Position numbers and translations under genes: made by a program. The notes below the pieces were generated by a model. The model saw nothing but the letters and a program-made list of their open reading frames with translations, was not told where the DNA came from and did no database searches. A stretch of DNA of 9,736 nt from Chitinophagaceae bacterium (GTDB lineage: Bacteria; Bacteroidota; Bacteroidia; Chitinophagales; Chitinophagaceae): contig CANKNL010000096.1 in assembly GCA_947483345.1 (NCBI GenBank), forward strand, positions 1 to 9,736, written 5' to 3'. This document shows positions 1-5,198 of the stretch, piece after piece (within the stretch, counting starts at the first letter, position 1; every line of letters begins with the position of its first letter).

Positions 1-71
1 AATATTCCAAGCATTAAAAATCCTGCCAGTGGCAGAAGTGGAATGAGTGCTATGTATGTTGCGTTTGGCAT
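1..71 (-). CDS. nuoL: NADH-quinone oxidoreductase subunit L, N-terminal fragment
   Basis: Only the first 23 codons are inside the window; the gene continues past its left edge. The reading MPNATYIALIPLLPLAGFLM starts at the ATG at 71-69 and is a short hydrophilic tip followed by a hydrophobic segment rich in Leu, Ile and Pro, as at the start of the first membrane helix of NuoL. NuoL is the large antiporter-like proton-pumping subunit at the far end of the complex I membrane arm. The identification rests mainly on position: nuoL normally follows nuoK, and the start fits. A palindromic repeat ends two bases before the ATG and places GTGAGG just upstream of it. The fragment is too short to test any catalytic residue. 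Confidence 0.8.
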   Translation of the reverse strand, partial: MPNATYIALIPLLPLAGFLMLGI

Positions 72-73
72 GG

Positions 74-117
74 GCCTCACCCTCGTTCTCCCGATATTAA
101 TCGGGAGAGGCTCGGGC
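74..117. repeat. Palindromic repeat, start side of nuoL
   Basis: GC-rich element in the nuoK-nuoL spacer. It contains a perfect 8-bp stem, CTCCCGAT (88-95) and ATCGGGAG (100-107), with loop ATTA. The outer part CCTCACCCTCGTT resembles the equivalent part of the element before nuoI (CCTCACCCCTCGTT). Its edge lies two bases from the nuoL start codon. It is oriented opposite to the copy after the nuoK stop. The stem sequence differs from the other copies, so it is a divergent member of the family. Confidence 0.7.
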
Positions 118-194
118 TTTAGTTTTTTAAATATAGTTTGTAATTAAGCATTTCATCTTTTATTGTGCTAATCAGCATAGTTTTAATCTCCCCG
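118..194. other. AT-rich spacer between two palindromic repeats (nuoK-nuoL)
   Basis: About 77 bases of AT-rich sequence between the two repeats of the 156-bp nuoK-nuoL border. No open reading frame, strong promoter or terminator is visible. Unlike the spacers after nuoA, nuoD and nuoH, it lacks the AAGCGAAG block. Confidence 0.5.
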
Positions 195-229
195 ATTTCC
201 CTCCCCTTGGGGGAGGATAGGTGGGGCCT
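195..229. repeat. Palindromic repeat, stop side of nuoK
   Basis: A 35-base GC-rich element with a stem CCTCCCC (200-206) and GGGGAGG (210-216). It runs into the nuoK stop codon (TAG, 230-228). It matches the element at 5161-5195 after nuoA at 33 of 35 positions in the same orientation, so the two are recent relatives placed at the same relative site, directly behind a stop codon. Confidence 0.85.
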
Positions 230-545
230 AAAATTTCATTTCCTCCGCATTCTCAACATCTATTGATTGATGACTGCGATATAAATTAATGATAATTGCA
301 ATGGCAACTGCAGCTTCTGCTGCCGCAATGGCAATAATAAATATGGCAAAAAACAAACCGTCCATTTTGTCGGCCCACAGATATTTATTAAAAGCAATAA
401 AATTCAGGTTTACACTGTTCAATATCAGCTCCACACTCATCAGCATGGTAACCAGGTTTCTCCTGGTAAAGAAACCAAATACACCTATAAAGAAAAGCGC
501 AGCACTGATAAACAGAATATGATATAGTCCCGGTTCAATCATCAT
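228..545 (-). CDS. nuoK: NADH-quinone oxidoreductase subunit K
   Basis: Small membrane subunit of complex I (105 residues, usual family length about 100), related to the MrpC antiporter subunit and part of the proton path next to NuoJ. Three hydrophobic helices are visible at about residues 8-26, 30-52 and 64-88. The family signature MSVELILNSVNLNF carries the conserved membrane glutamate (Glu39), and AIAAAEAAVAIAI carries the second (Glu77). Both are known in the family to matter for proton transfer. The ATG overlaps the nuoJ stop codon as ATGA (545-542), which suggests translational coupling. A second ATG follows at once, so the true start may be one codon later. The hydrophilic C-terminal tail (about residues 90-105) ends next to a palindromic repeat. 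Confidence 0.96.
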   Translation of the reverse strand: MMIEPGLYHILFISAALFFIGVFGFFTRRNLVTMLMSVELILNSVNLNFIAFNKYLWADKMDGLFFAIFIIAIAAAEAAVAIAIIINLYRSHQSIDVENAEEMKF

Positions 546-1060
546 GTTGTTTCGGGTTTACTTTTTAATGCAATGACAATACAACCGATCATGGCGGCCA
601 GCAATAAAATACTTACCAGTTCAAATGGTAATGCATATCCATTTTTATCTATGCCCAACATTTGATTTCCGATATTGGCTACAGTTGGCGCCAGTGGCGT
701 ATTCGTTGTTTGAATAAATGTATGCTGCACTAACTGCAGCAGTACTAATGCTAATCCGCAAAATGCAGCCAGGGCAGAAAATAATTGTCTGCCCAATTTC
801 TGTTTAGGTAATAACTCGCCTGTTTGCTGTGTCAAGAATATGGAGAAGATGATGAGTACTACAATACCACCAACATAGACTACAATCTGTACAGCAGCCA
901 GAAATTCGTATTGCAGCCAGAAATAAATGCCTGCGATGCCAATTAATGAAAACAATAAATAGATGGCCGCCCTGAAGATCATTCTGGTTGTAACAGCCAA
1001 TACCCCACTCACTAAAGTAAGTGTAGCCAGTAAATAAAATATAATAGTTGATCCGCTCAT
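542..1060 (-). CDS. nuoJ: NADH-quinone oxidoreductase subunit J
   Basis: Membrane subunit of complex I (172 residues), located between NuoH/A and the antiporter-like subunits. About five hydrophobic helices can be seen: residues 4-24, 30-50, 54-77, 92-112 and 146-166. The most conserved part is EFLAAVQIVVYVGGIVVLII (52-71), which corresponds to helix 3, whose bulge changes shape during coupling. The last helix has the typical reading ALPFELVSILLLAAMIGCIV. The start is fixed by a one-base overlap with the nuoI stop codon (TAATG at 1060) and the stop overlaps the nuoK ATG, so I, J and K are translated from one continuous stretch. No anomalies seen. Confidence 0.96.
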   Translation of the reverse strand: MSGSTIIFYLLATLTLVSGVLAVTTRMIFRAAIYLLFSLIGIAGIYFWLQYEFLAAVQIVVYVGGIVVLIIFSIFLTQQTGELLPKQKLGRQLFSALAAFCGLALVLLQLVQHTFIQTTNTPLAPTVANIGNQMLGIDKNGYALPFELVSILLLAAMIGCIVIALKSKPETT

Positions 1061-1536
1061 TATTCTATACCCGCTCTGATTTTTGAATCGGGTTTATTTA
1101 AAATTTTCGTCAATTCGCTTCGGTCATAAACACTATGTTCAAATGTTTGTGCCATTTTTATGGCATCTGTTGGACAGGCAACGATACACAAATTACACAT
1201 TGTACATAATTCCAGGTGATAAACAAATTTATCTATCGCTTTTTTCTTTTTGCCTTCGGGTGTAATATCAAATTTGGTTACAATTTTTATGGTTGCATTC
1301 GGACAAGCCAGTTCGCAGGCTGTACAACCTGTGCAGGCATGTTCATTGTTCTCATCATGCGTTAACACCACTTCACCTTTAAACCTATCAGCCATTACCA
1401 GGGTATTCCTGTTATCGGGATATTGCTCTGTGATGATTTCTTTGTGATGCGTAAAATAATAGCCGGTACGACGCATACCCACAAGTAATGATCTTATTGC
1501 GCTTAAAACTTCTTTTATGTATTTAACAATAAACAT
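1060..1536 (-). CDS. nuoI: NADH-quinone oxidoreductase subunit I (2 x [4Fe-4S] ferredoxin-like)
   Basis: Peripheral Q-module subunit (158 residues) that carries clusters N6a and N6b and passes electrons towards cluster N2 in NuoB. Both ferredoxin motifs are complete: Cys68, Cys71, Cys74, Cys78 (CTGCTACELACP) and Cys111, Cys114, Cys117, Cys121 (CTMCNLCIVACP), with the expected cross-pairing of the last cysteine of each. The N-terminal 20 residues are amphipathic or hydrophobic, as in family members that lie against the membrane arm, and are followed by the conserved region around DRFKGEVVL. In a complex without NuoEFG this subunit would be the entry point for electrons from an outside donor, probably a ferredoxin; that is inference. 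A palindromic repeat ends a few bases before the ATG and supplies GTGAGG. Confidence 0.97.
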   Translation of the reverse strand: MFIVKYIKEVLSAIRSLLVGMRRTGYYFTHHKEIITEQYPDNRNTLVMADRFKGEVVLTHDENNEHACTGCTACELACPNATIKIVTKFDITPEGKKKKAIDKFVYHLELCTMCNLCIVACPTDAIKMAQTFEHSVYDRSELTKILNKPDSKIRAGIE

Positions 1537-1540
1537 GATG

Positions 1541-1584
1541 ACCTCACCCCTCGTTCCCCTCTCCTGCAGAGAAGGGAGGCCGGG
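1541..1584. repeat. Palindromic repeat, start side of nuoI
   Basis: GC-rich element with an imperfect hairpin (CCCCTCTC against GAGAAGGG around a CTGCA centre). Its outer part CCTCACCCCTCGTTCC is close to that of the element before nuoL. On the coding strand it reads GGGGTGAGGT just ahead of CATC and the nuoI ATG. It is inverted relative to the repeat after the nuoH stop. Confidence 0.75.
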
Positions 1585-1664
1585 TTTTTGATTTTTAATT
1601 TTACTTAAGTACTAACAATTCAATATTTTTTCTTTAATCAACTTTTATCAATCTTCGCTTTCAT
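1585..1664. other. AT-rich spacer with conserved AAGCGAAG block (nuoH-nuoI)
   Basis: About 80 bases between the two inverted repeats of the nuoH-nuoI border. On the coding strand it contains AAAGCGAAG followed by ATTGATAAA, and then AAAAAATATTG; the same three blocks in the same order occur in the nuoA-nuoB spacer. A nine-codon mini-frame (MKAKIDKS and stop) starts here but has no support as a gene. Confidence 0.6.
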
Positions 1665-1707
1665 CTTCCAGTTCCCTCTCCTTAAGGAGAGGGGCTGGGG
1701 TGAGGCT
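1665..1707. repeat. Palindromic repeat, stop side of nuoH (left inverted copy)
   Basis: A 43-base element with stem CCCTCTCCTT/AAGGAGAGGG (1674-1693, perfect palindrome), flanked by CTTCCAGTT and CTGGGGTGAGGCT. Its reverse complement matches 2783-2825 at 39 of 43 positions, so nuoH is bracketed exactly by an inverted pair. The element overlaps the nuoH stop codon (TAG, 1708-1706). Confidence 0.9.
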
Positions 1708-2782
1708 AAAAATGCCACCCCAGTATGGCCATTGCTGTTGCCAGCAACAGATTGAACATACTGATAGGTAATAAATATTTCCATTCTAAATTCAATAATT
1801 GATCAATTCGTAAACGTGGAAAAGTCCACCTGAACCACATGATCACAAATATTAAGAAAAACGTTTTTCCAAAAAACCAGATACTCGATGGAATATAATC
1901 CATCACCTGATTAAAAGCTTCCCAATGGCCAATATGAAACGGCATCCAGCCGCCTAAAAATAAAGTGGCCCCAATGGCACAAACAATAAACACATTGATA
2001 TATTCCGCTAAAAAGAATAATGCGAATTTCATCCCTGAATATTCTGTATGAAATCCGGCAGTTAATTCAGACTCGGCTTCAGCCAAATCAAAAGGTGCCC
2101 TGTTTGTTTCTGCAGTTACTGCAATTATAAAAATGACAAAAGAAATAATCACCGGAATATGTCCTTTAAATATCCACCAGCCATCTGCCTGTGCTGTGAT
2201 GATATCGGTAATATTTAAACTACCGGTAAATACAACTATGGTAAGAATAGATAAGCCTGCAGACAATTCATAGCTCACAATCTGTGCACCACTGCGCATA
2301 GCGCCCATTAATGAATATTTATTATTGCTGGCCCAGCCTGCCATTAAGATACTAATGACCATGATGGATGAAATAGCTGTTATATATAACACCCCAATAT
2401 TCATATCCCACAATTGAAAATCTTTTGCAAAAGCAATGGGTGCCATTAAGAGCATCGCAACCATCATCGCAATAAAAGGTGCAAAGTTGAATAAAAATTT
2501 ATCCGCGCCATTTGGGGTCATCCCTTCTTTTACCAACAATTTTACGGTATCGGCCAGGGATTGTAACATGCCTTTAGGGCCCACTCTATTGGGGCCTAAG
2601 CGAATCTGAATCCATGCAGCAACTCTTCTTTCCATGATAACCAAAACCAGTCCGAGTGCGGCAAACAAACCAATCACAGCAATGCCGGCAATAACCATTT
2701 CAATGATCAATGCCCATGTAGGATTGAAAGTTTGGTTCAACCAGTCATGAATTCCACTCGATATGTTTGATAAGTTCCACAT
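1706..2782 (-). CDS. nuoH: NADH-quinone oxidoreductase subunit H
   Basis: Membrane subunit (358 residues, normal length) that forms most of the quinone-binding chamber and links the peripheral arm to the proton pumps. About eight hydrophobic helices are visible. The family motifs are intact: ERRVAAWIQIRLGPNRVGP (51-69), GWASNNKYSLMGAMRSGAQI (149-168) leading into SYEL, the acidic loop ETNRAPFDLAEAESELTAGF (225-244) that faces the quinone site, and RWTFPRLRIDQL near 318-329. The N-terminus has a short extension before helix 1. In most bacterial operons nuoG precedes this gene; here nuoD does, separated only by 137 bp that hold two palindromic repeats. The gene is bracketed by inverted copies of the same 43-base repeat, and the start-side copy supplies GTGAGG immediately before TT and ATG. 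Confidence 0.97.
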   Translation of the reverse strand: MWNLSNISSGIHDWLNQTFNPTWALIIEMVIAGIAVIGLFAALGLVLVIMERRVAAWIQIRLGPNRVGPKGMLQSLADTVKLLVKEGMTPNGADKFLFNFAPFIAMMVAMLLMAPIAFAKDFQLWDMNIGVLYITAISSIMVISILMAGWASNNKYSLMGAMRSGAQIVSYELSAGLSILTIVVFTGSLNITDIITAQADGWWIFKGHIPVIISFVIFIIAVTAETNRAPFDLAEAESELTAGFHTEYSGMKFALFFLAEYINVFIVCAIGATLFLGGWMPFHIGHWEAFNQVMDYIPSSIWFFGKTFFLIFVIMWFRWTFPRLRIDQLLNLEWKYLLPISMFNLLLATAMAILGWHF

Positions 2783-2825
2783 AACCTCACCCCAACCCCT
2801 CTCCTAAAGAAGAGGGAACTGGAAG
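2783..2825. repeat. Palindromic repeat, start side of nuoH (right inverted copy)
   Basis: Inverted partner of 1665-1707 (39 of 43 positions match the reverse complement). It starts at the base next to the nuoH ATG. Hairpin arms CCCTCTCCT and AGAAGAGGG. On the coding strand the end of the element reads GGGGTGAGGTT and then ATG, so the repeat itself forms the translation initiation region. Confidence 0.9.
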
Positions 2826-2878
2826 TTTACAGTTTATTAATTTAATACTTCAAAATAATATTTCAGCCTTCGCTTCAA
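2826..2878. other. AT-rich spacer between repeats (nuoD-nuoH), site of the missing nuoEFG
   Basis: A 53-base AT-rich stretch; on the coding strand it contains AAGCGAAG (2875-2868) shortly after the stop-side hairpin, like the spacers after nuoA and nuoH. No remnant of nuoE, nuoF or nuoG is recognisable in it in any frame. Confidence 0.55.
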
Positions 2879-2919
2879 CCCTCTCCATTGCCTCCCCTTC
2901 TGGGGAGATAGAGGGGACC
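2879..2919. repeat. Palindromic repeat, stop side of nuoD
   Basis: Element directly next to the nuoD stop codon (TAA, 2922-2920). It forms a two-part hairpin: inner stem CTCCCC (2892-2897) with GGGGAG (2902-2907) around TTCT, and outer stem CCCTCT (2879-2884) with AGAGGG (2910-2915). It is related in composition and position to the other stop-side copies but is a separate subtype. Confidence 0.75.
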
Positions 2920-4035
2920 TTAGCGGTCTATATCCGGTATTACTAAATCCAATGTTCCCATCATCGCCACTAAATCTCCCAACTTGCTTCCCCTGGCCAT
3001 TTTATCCAAAGCCGAAAGATTTGAAAATCCGGGTGACCGGAATTTGATCCGGTATGGTGTTGTTCCTCCTTCGCTTACAATATATACACCTAATTCACCA
3101 CGGGCTGTTTCCACTCTTGTATAAAATTCTCCCTTGGGTAATTTCAAAACTGCTTTTGTTTTTGCCTGGAAATCGCCTTCGGGAATATTATCAATGAGTT
3201 GTTCAATGATAAGAATAGATTGTTTCATTTCCCGAATCCTTACCATATACCTGGCCAGTGAATCGCAACCGGTTTCCAGTATTTCTTCAAACTGCACTTT
3301 ATCATAAACTGCATAAGGATATAATTTTCTGATATCGTTGCTTACGCCGCTACCTCTTCCTGCCGGGCCTGTAACGCCAAACGAGACTGCATCTTCCTTA
3401 GATAAAAGGCCTACTCCTTTCATCCTGTTTATAAAAATGATATTACCGGTTACCAGCTCATCGTATTCGTCAATTTTCTTTTTAAAAAGAATAATAAATT
3501 CTTTTACCTTTTTCTGAAAATCCGGGTGCAGGTCAGCCATCAAACCACCCGGCACATAATAATTCATGGTAAGCCTTGCGCCACAGGTTTCTTCCATGAT
3601 CTCATTGATCTTTTCTCTTTCTCTGAAAGCATGAAAAAACGGTGTGAATGCGCCGATATCCATGGCCATAGCACCCCACCACAATTCATGAGAAGCAATT
3701 CTGGTCAGTTCATCCATGATGACCCTTATCACCTGCGCCCTTTCAGGCACTTCAAGCTGCATGCCTTTTTCAACAGATATTGCGCAGGCATGGTTATTTA
3801 TATGAGCAGAGAGATAATCCATCCGGCTGGTGACATAAATAAATTGCCGGTAGGTTAAACTCTCGCACATTTTTTCAATAGAGCGGTGTATATAACCAAG
3901 ATGCGGCTCCACTTTTTTGATTGTTTCTCCATTCAGCGTGAGCACCAGATGCAATACACCATGTGTGGCAGGATGTTGAGGTCCTACATTAATGATCAGA
4001 TCACCTTCGGTATTTGTGCCTATTTCTTCAAACAT
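2920..4035 (-). CDS. nuoD: NADH-quinone oxidoreductase subunit D (49-kDa homologue)
   Basis: Q-module subunit (371 residues) that forms the quinone-reduction pocket with NuoB and is related to the large subunit of [NiFe] hydrogenases. The quinone-site residues known from family structures are all present: the HPATHG loop with His21 and His25, Tyr74 in RMDYL, and Asp126 in MDIGAFTPFF. The 52-residue distance between Tyr74 and Asp126 equals that between the corresponding Tyr87 and Asp139 of the Thermus enzyme. Further family signatures are MNYYVPGG (157-164), TGPAGRGSGVSNDIRK and the C-terminal GDLVAMMGTLDLVIPDIDR. It is separate from nuoC by one base (TGA-T-ATG), unlike the fused nuoCD of Bacteroides and enterobacteria. 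Downstream, nuoE, nuoF and nuoG are absent and the next gene is nuoH. Confidence 0.97.
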   Translation of the reverse strand: MFEEIGTNTEGDLIINVGPQHPATHGVLHLVLTLNGETIKKVEPHLGYIHRSIEKMCESLTYRQFIYVTSRMDYLSAHINNHACAISVEKGMQLEVPERAQVIRVIMDELTRIASHELWWGAMAMDIGAFTPFFHAFREREKINEIMEETCGARLTMNYYVPGGLMADLHPDFQKKVKEFIILFKKKIDEYDELVTGNIIFINRMKGVGLLSKEDAVSFGVTGPAGRGSGVSNDIRKLYPYAVYDKVQFEEILETGCDSLARYMVRIREMKQSILIIEQLIDNIPEGDFQAKTKAVLKLPKGEFYTRVETARGELGVYIVSEGGTTPYRIKFRSPGFSNLSALDKMARGSKLGDLVAMMGTLDLVIPDIDR

Positions 4036-4036
4036 A

Positions 4037-4495
4037 TCAGAGCTTGATCATATTTATCGGGTCTTCGAAATTTTTGAGCATCGGGTTTTTCCCTTCCCAT
4101 CCATCGGGTAATATCAATAATCGTAAGTCAGGGTGATTCAAAAAATTAACCCCAAACATTTCATATACTTCACGTTCATGAAAATTGGCAGTTTGCCAGA
4201 TATGGCTTACCGTTTCAATCTCAGGTTTATTGCTGTCTAATGTTGATTTTACTACAATGTTATGGCGGAATTTTGTTGAACTAAGATGATACACCATGGT
4301 AAGATGTGTCTTCCAGTCAATACAGGTCAGGCAAAAAAGATAATCAAAGAATAAAGATTCCTCATTACGAAGTTTTCCGGCGAATGATAACCAATCTCCG
4401 GGCTCAACATTGATATTGAGCCATTCACCGGTTTCATCAAATATGGCAGATGGAAGCAGTTCGGTTATTTTGGTTTTTAATTCTTCGTTATTCAT
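4037..4495 (-). CDS. nuoC: NADH-quinone oxidoreductase subunit C (30-kDa homologue)
   Basis: Q-module structural subunit (152 residues). The 30-kDa family signature is in the C-terminal half: HEREVYEMFGVNFLNHPDLR (about residues 106-125) followed by LLILPDGWEGKNPMLKNF. The chosen start is the ATG at 4495, reading MNNEELKTKI, five bases after the nuoB stop. The frame is open upstream to an ATG at 4600, but that 35-residue extension lies wholly within the coding sequence of nuoB, is rich in Lys and Asn, and does not look like NuoC, so it was not used. No Shine-Dalgarno sequence precedes the start, as is usual in Bacteroidota; coupling to nuoB translation is likely. The C-terminus is short, ending IKL just before nuoD. 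Confidence 0.96.
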   Translation of the reverse strand: MNNEELKTKITELLPSAIFDETGEWLNINVEPGDWLSFAGKLRNEESLFFDYLFCLTCIDWKTHLTMVYHLSSTKFRHNIVVKSTLDSNKPEIETVSHIWQTANFHEREVYEMFGVNFLNHPDLRLLILPDGWEGKNPMLKNFEDPINMIKL

Positions 4496-4500
4496 ATTAA

Positions 4501-5076
4501 TTATATTCCCGACTTTATTTGTTCTCTTGTCATTCCTTTTTTTATTTTTTCCTGCAATGAAATCAGTGCATGAAGCAGGGCTTCCGGCCTTGGCGGACAA
4601 CCAGCAACATACACATCAACAGGTATAATATGATCGGCACCTTTTACAACAGAATAAGTATTATAGAAAAAGGGTCCCCCGCTGATAGCACAGGCGCCCA
4701 TGGCAATAACGTATTTTGGATCGCCCATCTGGTCGTATAATCTTTTTAATACCGGCCCCATTTTATTAACAATGGTACCAGCAATGATGATCACATCGGC
4801 CTGCCTTGGCGAGGCACGGGCCACTTCAAATCCAAATCTCGAAAAATCATATTTGGCACCGGCTACGGCCATGTACTCAATACCACAGCAACTGGTAGCA
4901 AAAGTAAGCGGCCATAAAGAATTGGAACGGGCCCAGTTGATCACATCATCCAGTTTACTCAATACAATACCACCACCGGGGGTTTCGTGAATCTGACCCG
5001 GAAAAGCAGCCTCCCCTAAATCTCCTCCCAAGGAGGGGACTTTTAAAGACTCTGAATTATTTGAAGTGCTACTCAT
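4501..5076 (-). CDS. nuoB: NADH-quinone oxidoreductase subunit B, with repeat-encoded N-terminal insert
   Basis: Q-module subunit (191 residues) that holds cluster N2, the last iron-sulfur centre before quinone. All four ligands are present: the Cys63-Cys64 pair (TSCCGIEYM), Cys129 (GACA) and Cys160 (GCPPRPEALLHA). The core from GIVLSKLDDVINWARSNSLW (36-55) onward is typical of the family. The first 30 residues are not: residues 11-24 (LKVPSLGGDLGEAA) are encoded by a GC-rich palindromic repeat of the kind found between the other nuo genes. The insert is in frame, has no stop, and lies in the flexible tail before the conserved core, so the protein should still work. The ATG at 5076 overlaps, as TAATG, the stop of a 14-codon mini-frame in the nuoA-nuoB spacer. 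No better start lies downstream of the insert. Confidence 0.96.
   Translation of the reverse strand: MSSTSNNSESLKVPSLGGDLGEAAFPGQIHETPGGGIVLSKLDDVINWARSNSLWPLTFATSCCGIEYMAVAGAKYDFSRFGFEVARASPRQADVIIIAGTIVNKMGPVLKRLYDQMGDPKYVIAMGACAISGGPFFYNTYSVVKGADHIIPVDVYVAGCPPRPEALLHALISLQEKIKKGMTREQIKSGI
5008..5047. repeat. Palindromic repeat inside the nuoB coding region
   Basis: Element of about 40 bases with stem CCTCC (5024-5028) and GGAGG (5032-5036) around CAA, extendable by three pairs with one G-T. On the coding strand it starts AAAGTCCCCTCCTTGGGAGG and continues to TTTAGGGGAGG. It encodes residues 11 to about 23 of NuoB. Its place in the A/B border corresponds to the start-side repeats in front of nuoH, nuoI and nuoL, but here it sits 29 bases beyond the ATG rather than before it. 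Confidence 0.85.
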
Positions 5077-5160
5077 TATTTAAAGAGTTGTCCAATATTT
5101 TTTAAAAACTTTTCTGCCATATTTATCAACTTCGCTTTTATCTCCTCAATAATCTATCAC
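5077..5160. other. AT-rich spacer with conserved AAGCGAAG block (nuoA-nuoB)
   Basis: On the coding strand it contains AAAGCGAAG, TTGATAAA and AAAAAATATTG in that order, matching the nuoH-nuoI spacer. A 14-codon frame (MAEKFLKNIGQLFK, 5120-5076) ends in TAATG at the nuoB start. It could act as a coupled leader peptide or be chance; no ribosome site at the proper distance was seen. Confidence 0.55.
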
Positions 5161-5195
5161 ATTTCCCTCCCCATGGGGGAGGATAGGTGGCGCCT
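5161..5195. repeat. Palindromic repeat, stop side of nuoA
   Basis: A 35-base element, 33 of 35 positions identical to 195-229 and in the same orientation. The core CCTCCCCATGGGGGAGG forms a compact hairpin. It begins three bases after the nuoA stop codon (TAA, 5201-5199). Since transcription must pass through to nuoB, and no T-run follows on the coding strand, it is not an obvious terminator. Confidence 0.88.
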
Positions 5196-5198
5196 CCT

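Noticed and set aside
3526..3858. Plus-strand open frame of 110 codons opposite nuoD
   Set aside because: It is antisense to a highly conserved gene, its product has no recognisable features, and it is explained by the codon use of nuoD.
4496..4600. Longer NuoC with a 35-residue N-terminal extension
   Set aside because: The extension lies wholly within the nuoB coding sequence, is unlike NuoC, and the ATG at 4495 is correctly placed five bases after the nuoB stop.
195..5195. Stop-side hairpins as intrinsic terminators
   Set aside because: They lie inside one operon whose downstream genes are all needed, and no T-run follows the stems on the coding strand.
72..5198. The repeated GC-rich elements as a CRISPR array
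   Set aside because: The copies are separated by whole genes, alternate in orientation, vary in sequence and have no regular spacers; no cas gene is present.
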